Below are positions 1 through 14,100 of a stretch of DNA of 64,000 nucleotides, one piece after another (the first letter of the stretch is position 1; each line of letters begins with the position of its first letter). The stretch is taken from the NCBI GenBank assembly GCA_006937955.1, contig SSNP01000084.1, forward strand, positions 2,007,689-2,071,688. Direction: 5' to 3'. The position numbers and the translations under genes were made by a program. The stretch is from Pachypanchax playfairii. Its lineage: Eukaryota > Chordata > Actinopteri > Cyprinodontiformes > Aplocheilidae. The notes below the pieces were generated by a model that saw only the letters and a program-made list of their open reading frames with translations, was not told the origin of the DNA and ran no database searches.

Positions 1-28
1 ATCTTTGCAGTTATTTTAATAAATCATC

Positions 29-34
29 TTTATT
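29..34 (-). terminator. mcu: Possible MCU polyadenylation signal AATAAA
   Basis: A canonical AATAAA hexamer on the minus strand, the last one before the window ends. The expected cleavage site lies 10-30 nt further left, at or outside the edge, so this cannot be confirmed here. Confidence 0.4.
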
Positions 35-1659
35 TGTACATATTTCCCATGTAAACATACATTCATGCAACACCCTCTTTAGAATAAGTTTCCCTATATT
101 TGATATAGTTTGTTTAAAAAAAAAAAAAAACATTTTGAAAAAAAAAAGTGAGAAAAAAGGAGTTGATGATGGAGAGAGTAGACGGAGCAGAGGGGAGGAC
201 CGGACCACAAACTGTGGGCTTTAACAGAGAACCTCTAACAGCTGCCTGAGCCGACACATTCAGGAGAAGTGGGACGAGGATGGAACAGATTTTTACTAAT
301 ATTGACAAGCAGCAAATTGGAGCAAAAAAAAATTGCTTCAGACTACAAACATCCCAAAACTGACTTCCAAACATCAAACATTTCGAGGTTTTTTTTAATC
401 CAGCTAATATGGATCATCTCGGTTTTTGCCAATTGCCACATTGTCAACATAGTTGAAATCACTTATTATTGAAAAGGCACCATTTTTCTTGAGGATAACA
501 AACACACAGATGAACACACGCCGCACCGGATTGAACCAAATCCTATTTTGAGATCTGCAAAGCTAATTTCGGATTTAACGTCCAGAAAACATGCATTTTA
601 ATATAAAACCTGCAGTTAAGCATTACGATCTCTTCAGTAGGATTCAGCCAACTGTTTGCTGGAGATGATCTTGAACTCGGCGCTGAGAGCCTCCCCTCTG
701 CAGCGGTTCTAAAGCAGTTCAGAGTTAAAAATAACTAGCTTTGGATCTTTTTTTTTTTTAAGAAAAACTGGGGCGGCGGAGGGGGAGGGGGGGGGGGTCA
801 CTGCACCACCAAATGTTACCCTGAACAGAAAAAAAGTATGAGGCAAAGATTTTTTTTTTTCTGTGATAATCCAAAAAATAATTCAATATAAATGATAAAC
901 ATAAATATATGACTTAAATATAACTTTAATGAATTGTAGCTAAATTAATTCATCCAATTAGATATAAAATTGTAATATTTTTCTATACGTGATCACAAGT
1001 TTCTATACTGAGGGCATACCACTGCATGCAGTCTACCCTGCGTTGCCTTTGAGGGAGCAGGGGGGTGGGGGGGGGTGGACATTATAGCCACAGTGGGAGG
1101 AGAAAACTCTTTATCTGCTTTGAAAAATATGATATTTTTGGATGTTTACGTGTAATTATCACTTTTCAATCAGCCGTCGTGTTCACAGTTTAGAAGCCAG
1201 TCGGTCTTGTTTCGAGAGATCTCCTCCCCCCACTGGAAAAAAACAGAACAAAAAACTAGCCTCTGGTCATTTAGTTGATTGTTTATATATATATTCCTAT
1301 ATTTTTTTTTATCATAACAAATATATTATGGCTTTCAAAATAAAAAGTGCCAAAATATCTTTTGTTTGGAATAAAAGAACACACAGTGATGTTGTTGTCG
1401 GTAGTACTCTCATACTCGCGGAGGCCGTGGGAGATCAACAGGAAGAGGAAGTGAGGCCTGCATCCTGCCAGGGAAGATATACTCCCGACGACGGTCACGC
1501 AGGAGGCGGGGAGACAGCTGTCCGTCACCTGGAGGAGGTGTGGCTCAGGGAGAGAGAGAGGCAGCAGAATTCAGCTGCGGGGAAACTGACGTCTCCCTGA
1601 TGGTGCGACTGCAGTCAGAATTTCCTTGTAAACTTGTCCCTGAAGCCTGAGAATAAGAG

Positions 1660-1662
<3 letters not shown>

Positions 1663-1727
<65 letters not shown>
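1663..1727. repeat. GT/CA dinucleotide microsatellite in the MCU 3'UTR
   Basis: About 30 uninterrupted GT units on the plus strand, ending in one ATGTGTG variant. In the MCU transcript this reads as a CA repeat. A shorter CA run sits nearby at about 1789-1802. Confidence 0.97.
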
Positions 1728-1728
<1 letters not shown>

Positions 1729-2193
1729 AGGACTCCAAACTGCAGATCAGTGCATCCATTTAGGTCCTCTAGCAATAAAACTGTCAACACACACACACAC
1801 ACTCAACAAAAGCTGCTCCTCTGTGTGTTTCCTACAAGCGTGATGATTCACGTTTATCCCTGCGGTTTCCTGCAGATTGTCCCTCCAGAGTTTTGAGGCA
1901 AATCCAAAGCATCAAGATCAACATCTTCCCCTTCATCATCCTCGTCATCCTTCCATGGTGAGACGTTTGCAGTTCTAGTTCTCACCCTCCTTTTTTAAAA
2001 ATCTTTAACGGTTTTTCCATCTGAATTCTAAGTCAGGAAAGAAAGAAAAAAAAAAGAACTTCCACAGTTAAGAAAGAGCTGGGAGTTATTGGTAAAGGAG
2101 GAAATGGGGTTTTTTGGGGAGGTGTTGGACTGCAGAAGGGAAGAGAGAAAAGCAGGTTGTAGGAGATCGGATTGGAGGGAGTCAAACTTGTCA

Positions 2194-2274
2194 TCAATTT
2201 TTAGTTTCTGTGAGCTGCTGAACTGGGAGCTGAAGCTGGAGCGGGTCTCGTAGACGCTTCAGGTCCAGCTCCAC
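2194..2274 (-). CDS. mcu: MCU exon 8 (C-terminus and stop)
   Basis: The 26 codons encode VELDLKRLRDPLQLQLPVQQ, then LTETKN and a TGA stop at 2194-2196. Human ends AEMDLKRLRDPLQVHLPLRQIGEKD, so the length and heptad pattern agree. Acceptor gtccag|GTGGAG. Confidence 0.95.
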   Translation of the reverse strand: MELDLKRLRDPLQLQLPVQQLTETKN

Positions 2275-5200
2275 CTGGACACAGAGGACAAAGAGAAACA
2301 TGGAAGGATGAAGGGAGGAAAGAAAACATGGAACAAACATCTGGGGAGTGAAAGGTGAACGCGTAGAGCTTATTTGACATCATTTACCTCGGCGATATCA
2401 TCCTTCAGCTTGTTGTATTTCTCAATGTCGAAGCGTGTCCTCTTCACCCCCTTGTGGAAGAAGAGCAGATATTGTCTGTCTCTTGCGTCGGGATAAACGT
2501 ACTCCTGCAGGTCACAGAGAGACAAAGATAAAGCAGTTTGCAACCAACACCAGTTAATCAGATCTCCTCCACGTTCCACTCGCATGTCCTTGAACTGGAA
2601 ATAAAATGGACTCCAGGTCCTTGGAGCTGGAAATTAATGGTCATTTATTAAACAAACAAACAAACAGACAGACAGACAGACACAATACAATACAATACAA
2701 TACAATACAATACAATACAATACAATACAATACAATACAATAAAATAAAATAAAATAAAATAAAATAAAATAAAATAAAATAAAATAAAATAAAATAAAA
2801 TAAAATAAACAAACAAACAAACAAACAAACAAATAAATAAATAAATAAATCTAATTGGGTTTATTTACTTATAGGATTTTTTTGTCAGAGAACAGGTGTA
2901 TTCTGGGTAATTTCCAAAAAAACTGATCATTTTTTTCAAATAAATGTAATATTTTGGGGTTTTCAGATGTTCTTTTAAACCCCCCCCCCCCCGAGTCTCA
3001 CCTGTCGTGTGAGAACGAAGTAGGCGTACATGGCCATCGCGGTGCCGTAAGTGATGAAGTACGTGACCGGCTCCATGATATCCCAGGAGTACTCCCACCA
3101 GGTCAGCCTGGCCAGGATGCCAAACTGGGTTGCCATGTATGCCATGCCTCCCCAAAGCACCCAGGTGGTGCGTCGCTCCGCCTTCCTGCTCAGCTCCTCC
3201 CTCACCTGCACGTATCAGACGACAGACAGCGTCACGGTTCAGATCATATGAAATTTAATACTTGTTAAAGAAAGCCGTGGGTGAAATCTGATGAAAATTA
3301 ATTTTAAACCATTTAGATGAATTTCATAACTCATTTTTTGTTTATTTATTTGCTGATTAGAAGGGCTAATAAATCAAAGCAGGATTACAGCAGTCCCAAA
3401 ATCTCATTACAGATTTTCAGCACAAACATATCGAGTTATTGTTCCTTTCAGTTGCCTTTTCCAGATTAAGACTTAATTAACTGTTTTATTGTGGTCAAAC
3501 TTGCCTCATTACGATTATAAACACAGCTGACTAATTTTGAAACAATCAAGTTGTTCTTCCACTACGTTTGTGAACTCTTGCGGTATTTTGTAGGATTAAG
3601 TCAAAGGAAATTGTTTAAAGGTTGAAGTGACCTTCTCCAGAGGGCGGAGCTGAGAGTTGAGATCCTCCAGACGTCCGATCAGCTCCCGTTCTTTGCAGAG
3701 TTGGTGCTCCTCGATGCGCAGCGTGGTGTACAGCTGCTGCACCAGATACTTGACGTCATTTAACCTTTCGGCCTCCTCTTGGGGAAGTATCTCTATAAAA
3801 CAGGAGTAAACAGGTTCCAACGTACAATCACAGCACTGGTTGCCAGGGAATGAATCGGATCAAAGAGCAAAGACTCTTTCTGCTGGTACTCACCTCTCCT
3901 TGGTGGTCGCACATGATGCGTGGTGTCGTTGATGACTAGTTTGAAATCATCCAGCAGCAGGATGTCTATACCTGTGGAGGAAGCGATCCTTGCTCCATCT
4001 GCCGAAAGAGACAAATGAGGACAAACGCTGTTGTTAAAATGCAGCAATTATGAGTTTCAAATGCTTTTGTATTTGTGTGCATACCCATGGAGTAGATGGC
4101 TACCCGGTCGATGCCCCTGTCCTCTGCCTGGAGCTGTTGCAGAAACACTCCCACGCAGTCACTCAGAGGCTTGAGGGTGAACTGGCAGCGCTCTCGCCTG
4201 GATGGCAAACTGACCGAGATGACAGGCAACCCATTCTGATACACCACCGTCACCTCTGAGAGGGAGAAAAGAGTAATGAAACACAGAAAACTGCTCTGAT
4301 TCCTCTGATAAATAAACCTGATGCTTCGTCAGCAGCTCAGTAACAGATGAAGTGAATAAATAATCTTTCAAAATATTCTATTTGTCCAAACAGCTATTTC
4401 TTTAAACTTTAAAAGAAAGTAAGATATAAACTTATTTGTTTATTTATCAAGGAAAATAATGACAGATGAACTGAAGCCTGCATTTACTAAAAGGTTGTAC
4501 TTCCACCTTAATTCTTAAAGATCGGCACCTTAAACTGCACTACCGAAAAAAACAGCATTTCTCTATGTATGTTCAGTTTGCCCTCAATTAAATTATGTTG
4601 TATTTATATAAACAATTGCCAGGACAAAAATAACCTGATAGTCAAAGACCTGTGCAGATATATAACACCATATATTCACCATCTTCTAAGAGATGGTGGT
4701 ATTTGCATCTCCGGGGAAGAAACAGAGAAAGAGGAACAATGTACTGCACTGCTGCCTTCCCGTAAAAAGGGGGCAGGAATGTCAGGGGAAATGAATAATC
4801 AAGAGAAAGAGAGCAAGCCGGTCAGAAACTCTTATTTTACAATAAAAATCAAAGGATCAATTTTCTAAAAGAGAAAATTAAAGAATCTGTCGATGAAGAA
4901 TGAACAAAACATCTCAAATGTGATTTTTTCCACGACTCAGCGCAATGTTGTTCCTGCAGTTTTAATAAATCACTTTCATATTCATTTTACTCTTTTGTAC
5001 CTGCCAGTCCATTCTCAGGGAAAACTGATCTTTCTTATTCCCACAAAGAATTCAAACCGGCATCTAGATGCTGCTTTTTGTTGGGAACCAAACAATTACG
5101 ACGACAACTGAGGAGCCGCCACAATTTATTCATCCCGTAAAATATGATCATAACAGTAAAACTAAAATCCAGGAAGAAGAGAATAAATTAATCAGCACAC

Positions 5201-8153
5201 ACATGAGAAACAGAACGCACCCCAAAGACTATTTTGAAGTTCATTATTTAGGTTTTGTGTTCTTTTAGTACCATTTTTGCATACTGTCATTAGAATAGTT
5301 ATTTTTGTCCCCAGTGGCTCCCTAAAGACGTCTTCTTGCATACTAAAAAGCTCTACTGGTCCATAAACCAAACTATAGTTATAAAGAGCCTGCACAGCTT
5401 ATACTATTATCATGCTGAATGGGCTCTAATGACAGAGCCATGAATCAAGGCTGCGAGCCTGTTGCAGAGATGGTTCTTGTTGCTGCTGCATCTGCTTAGA
5501 GCCACTGCAGTGAATCAGCAGATCTGTGCCTGAACTCTGAGGTGGAGGATCAGAAGTTGAAGCTACGCTTGTTTTAATAGAATTCTTTCTTTCAAACGCG
5601 TGTTTAAAGGCACAGAGGAGCAAAAATCCCATTTCACCGCCATTTTTCTTTATTACAACAACAATTTGAAACCTCGCTCCAAGTAGACAAGATGCTCTTC
5701 TTGTGCACCTGTTCTCTTTGTCCTCTATTACCCTGCTATCACAAGAGCACAGAGGATCTTGTGTCTGTCGCTTTTACAGTCCTGCAGCTATTAAAGCTCG
5801 CTTCAAAACCAAATCACCCTCTTCTGAAATATTGCTGCCTCACCGGCTCGCCGGCCCCGCATTCACAATCTCCATCCCAGACAAAAAGATGCTACCTGAC
5901 ACAAACTACATATTCATGACCAGAGGCTGTTCACTCCAAATGAGCCTCAGCTGTTGGATGAAAGTTAATTTCTCTCATTTTTTTTTTAGATGGGAAACGA
6001 CGGATTGTTTCTTCTCAAAAGGGGTAAATGAGGTCAAAGTTGACTTGTTACAACTCTGGATTTGGGTTCTATGAAAAGGGATAAAAGTGAGAAGAAGGGC
6101 AGGACTTACCCTCCGGTGCAGCAGAGGAACACAACAGTCTCTGGCCGTGCCACGAGGGAGCGCCGCTCCAAACCTGCAGACAGGAAGAGAGAGAACAACA
6201 AACTGCTTATTCTGCTTCTCCTCCATCCTTCTCTCATCCGACACGTCGTTCAAGTAACCAAATGCTCTGCAGGCCAGTGTGTCACACTCATGACAGCATG
6301 ACATTTTTATTGTTTATTGCTCTGAGTATCATTTTACAACATTCTCCTCGTTGCAGACCCGAGCCCCACCCAAAGAGGGAGGAGTAATGGATTCAACTGC
6401 AGCTTCCTTCCTTGTTGCAATATATAATACATAATGATAAAAAATGACATGAAAAGCATCTCAATTTATTTACATCACAAGCACTTTGGGGAGGAGACGA
6501 CCTCATAATTAATAATAATTTTCTGAGCATCTTTAATACAAACTGAGTTTCTCTGCATGGTACTCCAGCAGGTATCCATCACCCACTTACTCACTCGCTG
6601 CACGCAGAATAACAGCACAACGGAGCGATTGTGTTGTAATATCAGATTTACGACACGCCTGCGTCGCTTTACTGAGCCGAACCGCAGCGGCAAACATTCA
6701 AGGCTCTCACAGTTTTACCTTTATGACCACGAAGAGGGGAAATAACTCGGGAGAGAGCCGCGTGTTTGTGTGTGCGCTCGTTTATCCACCGCAAAACGGC
6801 AGTTGGGGAGAGACCCTGCAGCGGGACAACCTGTAATCCCAGCATCCAACTGAAACATGCAGAGAACTGGGAAAGTATTTATCCCCCCCTCTCCTCCTCC
6901 GGCGTATTCCTCATTTCACTGCGTTACAGCACAGAAATACAAAATGATAAGTTCATGTGTTTTGCATTATTTGATCAACCAAACATGATTGTCACCTAAA
7001 TTGATTTATTATAAGATGAAAACGACGCAGTAAATAAGTGTTTTAAGTTTTAACTGTAGAATTTCTATTTGAAACGAGAACACCTCCTCAACCACTTCCC
7101 TCCAAAAGTTCGATCATTTCTATTCTGTTAATTGCAAACGTTGAAATTTGATGGAAAACACGTCTTTGTTCAGGCAAGTGTCAGAAATCAAACACAACGT
7201 TATGCAACTTTTTGAGATATGTAGCTGTTTGGTGTTTTCCTAAAGAAAAATTTAACAAAATAAAAGCTGAGGTCATATTTGCACAGAATAATGTCTCCAC
7301 TGAAGCTCTGGTGCAGAACCTGGTGCTGTGTGTGTTTGTATTCGAAATGAGAAAACCCACTGCCGTCCCTCAGAATCAAGTCGAGTCCAAACACTGATCA
7401 GGCTGCTGATCGGATGACACGCTGAGAAAAGAGCTTTCGGCTGGTCTGGAATGACTGCACAGTCTGCAGAGAGCGTTCCAGCACTGCTTTTCTCATTCAT
7501 GAACTTCTGCTGTTTAGAGCCAGAAGAAAAGGATTTCACCGTAACACCCACAGCCTCATCATCGCCGGCTCACGCAACCCCGACGCCGCGCAGGAACATA
7601 CGAGGCACGTGTGCACGTCCATCTGTGGAGTGACGTGTGCATGTGAACTCAGATCCGTGAGAGTGCAGGTGGCGTGGATACACATATGTGTGTCCACCCG
7701 TCTGTTCACCAGCCTGTTTGTCAGCGGTAGTTGGAGAGCGACTGAGCGAAGCCTCCCGCTCCTCTCCTCCCTTGGCACCCGGCCACTGAAAAGCTGCCTG
7801 AAATATTTAACAGCAAAGCAGCAGTCAATAGCACAGCAACCTTGGAATCAATGTCACGCTGCTAAAAGAGGCAGAGAAACAAAGAAACGGGCTTTGTTGA
7901 GGAAGATGGACAGATGGATGGCTGGAAGAGAGAAAGAGGTGTCGAGCGATGGAAGAGGAGGGGGAGGAGAGAAGGTGGGAGGGTAAGTGGAGGAGCGGCA
8001 GGGGAACGATGGAGATAAATGAAAGCTGGAGTAAAACACTGTGAATGCGCTTGCGTTTCAAACCATGTGCTACGTATACTGTACCCTGCAGCAGACAATC
8101 CCTCCCCTCTGAAACGTGACTCGAGTGTGCGTGTGTGTAACTGACACAGCAGC

Positions 8154-8195
<42 letters not shown>

Positions 8196-11100
8196 CTGAG
8201 GTAGGATGACAGAAAAAAAGAGGGAAGAAGATGTAACTAGAAAGCCGAGAGGGGGAGGGAGAGATGGAGAGGGGAGACTGCTAATCACTGCAGTAAAGGA
8301 ATCCCTTGCTTTCAAAAGGGGGGTTGCCCCTCAGATTCACCCCCCCCCCCNNNNNNNNNNCCCCCCCCCCCTCCCTCCCTCCCTCCTTCCCTCCCTCCCT
8401 CAATGCATCCCCGCCTAACACACACTGAATCCTGATGTTCTGGTTTCTTGCTCTTCTGTCCATTCTCATCTGCATTGCGCTTTAACTGGAACTGTTTCAA
8501 CCCTCTCCCTAATGAACATGTGTTCCCTTTACTTAAATAAATAAATAAATAAATAAATAAACACTTTGTGGATTTAAAATCTGGATTTTACTGCAGTAAA
8601 CGTACAACAAGCGAAACCCTGGTGGATTATACCGCACACACACTGTGGAAGGCAATTAGCCTGCTCTTCGGTACCAGTATAGGCTGTTCTTCCTGCTTCT
8701 TAGTTGCATTACCATGAACCAGAGGTGTGATAGTGATCTGCAGTGAGGGTCAATCCCTCTCCTACTGTACGATGTGTCGTCACACTGTAGACGCTGCAGG
8801 AGGGCGACTGGCACACGATCTTACAGTGAAGCGGCTGAAGCTCTGCGTATTAACGAGACCTCCCCTGCTGCTTGTGCGAGCGTTTCCATTTGTTGTGTCA
8901 AGTTCCAGCAACATAATCATATTCTCGTTCTCATTTCAGCCTGGATTATGTAAGAGGAGATATTTGCAAGATTTATTAGCCGCCTGCTCCTCCTCCTCTG
9001 GCACAGCTACACAAAAAAACTAAAAAAAAAAATCTGTTAGCAGAGTTCCTCTGAGGGAGAAATGCAACTGCCACATAGTTCAGTAAAGAAAAAGGAAATA
9101 GACGGAGTTAAATGATCTAATACTGGATACATTATGGAGACAGGAGCTATAGATGATGGTCATAGATGTAAAGGTTCATCCAGATCACTCATCAGATCTG
9201 ATCCTTCAAATGGACATTTAGGAAAACTATGTTCTCAGATCTAAAACCCGTCTTACGAACAGAACTGAGATGACTCAGGAAATAACTTATTTATCCAGGA
9301 AATACACCACAAACCCTCCAGGCAAAAATAAAATACAACCTTGTATCAACAGCACCAAAAGTCAGTAAAGAACCGGATCTACCTGCCCGTGCCCCCCCGG
9401 CCCACCCCTGCATTTCTGGTTTTCTACTTCATTAGAAGCTGGCTGACTTCAGAGACCCTTCCATTAAAAATGGTTTTTCTGAGGTTTCTGTTGAATATTT
9501 TAGCTCCACAGGTGTTCTTACCTTCATAGTGGGTGTGGAAACAGGTCAACAACTTTTCTTTCAGTTTTAATCTCTCAAACTACGCAGGTGGTGATAAGAC
9601 CCGAGTTCTCCCGAGTCCGAACGGCCTGTATCTGTTTCGTCACAACTCCTTTGTTCGTTAGTATTTGGCAGCTCCCGCAGTTGAAACCACGCCTAGCATG
9701 CTGCTGGCTAAAAGCTGTTAGCATAAGACGTAGCAAACAGGAAGAGAGAACGTCTACTGTTGCCATGCGCAGCGGGGCAGGAAACAGTATACCTTACTCT
9801 CATAGGCTAGTTTGTTAGCCAATCAGAGTCCAGCAAATTCGAATAATGAATATGAACAAGCTGCTGCTCGAGGCCTGACGAAAGGAGCCAGAACCACCCG
9901 AATTTTAATGCAGACAGATTGAAAGGTCTGTTAATCAGTGTTTCCTGACGTTTTTTAGATATAAAATGTTTCATATTACTGGTTAATACTTAAGAAGTAA
10001 CCACAAAGTCATGAAATTTGTATGAAATGGCCTCTTTAAGGAATCAAAGGAATTAATTTGATTGCTCATACAAAAAGTATGTTTTTAAAGCTCGAAGAAA
10101 GCAATGTTAAAATGACTTGATTTCAAATCATTCAGATCAATTCAGATTTTGCTAATCGAAGACTGAATTTGTTATGTCATGTTTCCTCCACTGTGAGCTG
10201 CACTACTCAAACACATAAATACGTCCCAAATAAAAGAACACACACACCTTTGTGGGCAGTATATCCATTGCATGAGACACGCTTATGTAAAGGATCAAAA
10301 TGGCCGTTTTACTTTGGATTCAGTTGTCTGAAGATTAAAAACCATTAACAGACGTTAAATCTGCAGTAACATTTTTTTGAGCCGCCCATATTAACAAATA
10401 ACTTCTCCAGTCAGTCATGGAGAAAAATTTGTGATAAAGCACGTCGTGCCCCATGAAGGAATCTGATCACTCCACTGAAACGCAGATTTGATGCTGAAAA
10501 CAACTTTCACCCTGATTAGGCTACAGCAAGAAAGAAATAATTTCCCCCTTAATCTCGTCTTCCATTTCAATAAATTGCCTTCGAGAAGTGGAACATGCTT
10601 TGATTAATTAATTCCGGCTCATGGCCCGCTTAATCCACGGGATAAGATCTCAGCTGTGGATGAATCTGTTCCTTGACATATGAGCCAGTTCGACTGTCAT
10701 ACCCGCACTAAATCCCCCTCCCTCCCACTCCAACATACACACACCTTCTTGGGACCAACAACACTGGAACGCGATGCATTATTAATAAGCAGTGCAGGTT
10801 TTTATGCCTGTGATTAGAAGACAGGCAGCGCTCAGCCACTTCACTTTACAAGGCTTCTCCTCAAAGGCTCCTGCTGAGGAGCCGCACCAAGGGTCGGTTT
10901 TCAGATAAGGACGGTTCAGAAACCGAAAACGGGGCTTTTATATACAGTTGAATGTGTTTATATTTACCTATATTGCATTCAGAAGGTGTTTGATTGTGTG
11001 ACCAGCCTGCAGACATAGTCAGACCTCGTTTGATCGCTCATACACCAGATGGCACTAGCTGCTTGTCTCAGTGCTAATTTGAGTTACACAATATTCAACC

Positions 11101-14100
11101 TGGTAGCAAACCAGTCAATAAAGCTTCAGCTGGCTCTCATTTCATCTATCTTCATTTCTCTGTAACCTCCAAGAAATATGTAATGGGCATCTAAGAGATG
11201 TAGGCATATCCATATGCACGACAGACACACTGATCTTGATATTGCTGGCAATCCTAACAATGCTGATGAATATAAAAGAGCATAAAACAGGGACACATCA
11301 ATCAATGCTTGAGCTCTTCTCCAATTCTTATTATCCCCCTTTTCTCATATCTACCTGTGCAGCCAGAGTCCTTGCCATCTGTCTGTATGTTGAGATATAA
11401 TAGCCTCCTTGTGATGACATCTCTGAATGGAGAGCTTCATTGTGCACCAGTATTACTTTTTTCTGCATTCACAAACGTGGTTCCAATAAATAGAATGCAA
11501 TATCAAATTATTGGTTGATGCAGGATTTTAGCTGCTCAACAGTCCTGGGCCCTTGTTGCCAAACTGTTAGTTTAATATTTGTTTCAAGCAGGTCAGTTCT
11601 CCTCTCATGTGAAGCCATGCTGTGATTGATGCAGTATGTGGAATAGCATTGTCTTGCTGAAATATGCAATTCCTTCCCTGAAAGAGATGTTGTCTAGATG
11701 GGAGCAGGTGTTGCTTTAGATCCTCTTTGTACTTTCCAGATGTGTAAGCTGCTCATCCCATAGGCACTAATGCAACTCTATACCAGCAGAGAAGCAGGTT
11801 TTGAACTGTCTGCTGATAACGAGCTTGAATGGTCCCTCTCCTCTTTAGTCTGCAGTACACGGTTTCCATAGTTTCCAAAAAGAATTTCAAATCTGTATCA
11901 AATCTGACCACAGAACAGTTTCCATTTTGCTTCAGACCATTTTAAATGATCTTTGGTCCAGAGAAGATGCAGGTATTTCTACAGTTTTACATGTTAGATA
12001 CGGCTCGTTCTTCGCATGTTGACAGACAGTGATATCTGGAAGTGTTCATGAGCCCATGCAGTCATGTCCAATAAAAAAAAACATGCCTGTTTTTAATGCA
12101 GAACCACCTCAGTGCCTGTAAATCAGGAGCATCCAGTTCTGAAATTTGACCTTGTCCCTTACGCCCAGAGATTCCACCTGATTCTTTGCATCTTTTAATA
12201 ATTTTATTTACGTTATTTATTTGCTTTATTTGTAGATGGTGGGATTTTATGTTGAGAAACATTGTTCTCATATTGCTCCCTAATTATTAGATGCAGCTTG
12301 TCTCAGGTTGATTTTAATTAATTTTTATGCTTTTGTTGTCCCTGTTCCAACATTTTTTTTTAGATGTGCTACTGCCACCAGATTTAAAATGAGCTAATAT
12401 TTTATGTAAAGGGGTAAAATACATATGTTCCAACATCTAATATGTTGTTTATGTTCTTGGAAGGAGGAATTGAGAATAAAATATGCATTTTGAGATTTGC
12501 AAATCAGTGCATTCTGTATCTATTTACATCTTACACAGTACCCCAACTTTTATAGAATTGGGGCTGCATTCATTTTAGAAGACGATAATACGGCTGTTTT
12601 GAATACAAAATAAAGTAACTCTTATTGCTTTCTGTGAGACAGCTCACTGCTCCTCTGAGACCACTGCAGCGCTTGTTTTCTGGTGAAGCGGCTCCGGGTG
12701 ATGGATAAATAACAATAATCTAGTGAGGTTTGAACAAAAAAAGCAAATAAACAAATTAAAAAATAAAAATAATGAACTATATATATGATTTAGTGGCAGT
12801 GAGAAGATCCTCCTAAAAGATAAACAGGGAGATTTTGTATTTTTATTCATCTGAGATGATCTATTCAGCTTTCTCAGACATTCAGACAAAAGCAGTTACG
12901 AACCAGAGATGGTTCAGTGTGACAGGAAGCTTTTACAAGATTCAAAGGACATTTATGTTTTTACTATTTCCTTCTTCACAGACAGTTAACACAATAAAAC
13001 AAGCAAAATGTCCTTATTAAAGTTATATGTATTTAGTGTGTGAACATATGTAAGATAATTGTACAGTGACTGGTCCAACAGATGGTGTAAATGTACAGAA
13101 ATAATGTGGCACCACAAAAAGACATATTTCTAAGTTACCCATAGCTTTTAAAAACCTAATCATAACACAGAGGAACTGACCCACTGTGAGCTTCAAGTTT
13201 TATCAAATCGATAAGGAACAGAAGAATTACAACAAGCCATTCTGGATTGTTTCTATCTGTGATACAAGTGTAGTAAATTTTTGTTATTCATGTAAGACAG
13301 GGGTGTCAAACTCCAGACCTCGAGGGCCACCATACCTGATTCAGATCCACTGCATTTCAGGAAGTCCTGCAGACTTGAACGACTTTATCATCTGAATCAG
13401 GTGTGATGAAGCAGAGGAACATCTAACACATGCAGGGCGGTGGCCCTCGAGGCCTAGAGTTTGACACCTGTGATGTAAGAGCTTCTCTATCCTAACTGCA
13501 AAGCATGGTGGAGGTGGTGTTATGGTTTGAGGTAGACTTGCTGATACATGGACAGAGAAGTTACTGATTTTACTTAAAATTTTGCTTTTTATGAAAAACA
13601 CCTTAAAGGTATAATATGTTGAATTTTTAATATTATGCTTTTTAAAAATAAAGTAATACCATAATTATAGAGCAAAACAACATGTTGTTTGCCATAATTC
13701 CATAAATTTTTACTTTAAAAAGTTATTGATCTTTTTTTATTATTATTATTTGTCAGTCCTGCAAACGTGTAGTACTTTTATCCACCAATAGAGAGAGTAA
13801 AAGCCAGTTTTTGGCCGAGCTCCTAGGGGGAGGAGCTTGTAGAGACTTTTCAGCTAAAGTTTTGCTAGTTTATTCGTTCGACAGAGAGGATGGAAGAAGC
13901 CACTTCAAAGTGAGTGACATCATCGCCTGAGTTAGCTTCTGCTAAAGAGAAAAGGGACACTCTGTGTGACGGAGTGAGGAATAATACTCGTTTCTGCCAC
14001 CTAGTGGTGGTTAGTGGAAGTAACGGGTTGTGAATTGGCTCATTACTGTCACCTGGTGGTGGAAATAAAAGCCATTATTTTCTACATAGTATTCCTTTAA

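Larger units (their letters stand above)
1..2193 (-). other. mcu: MCU 3' untranslated region (extends to the window edge)
   Basis: No other gene is visible between the MCU stop and the left edge. Read on the minus strand, an AATAAA hexamer (complement 29-34) lies just before the edge, with an ATTAAA at complement 15-20, so cleavage probably occurs at or just beyond position 1. A 3'UTR of about 2.2 kb would be similar to mammalian MCU. It contains a long CA repeat (mRNA sense), a G/C-homopolymer patch near 775-797 and several A/T tracts. The exact end is inferred. Confidence 0.6.

Noticed and set aside
9575..9818. Open frames of 60-80 codons recurring in all family 1 MITE copies (on both strands)
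   Set aside because: They recur because the DNA repeats. Both strands are open, the frames carry no domain, and they are broken in some copies. This is not evidence for a protein.
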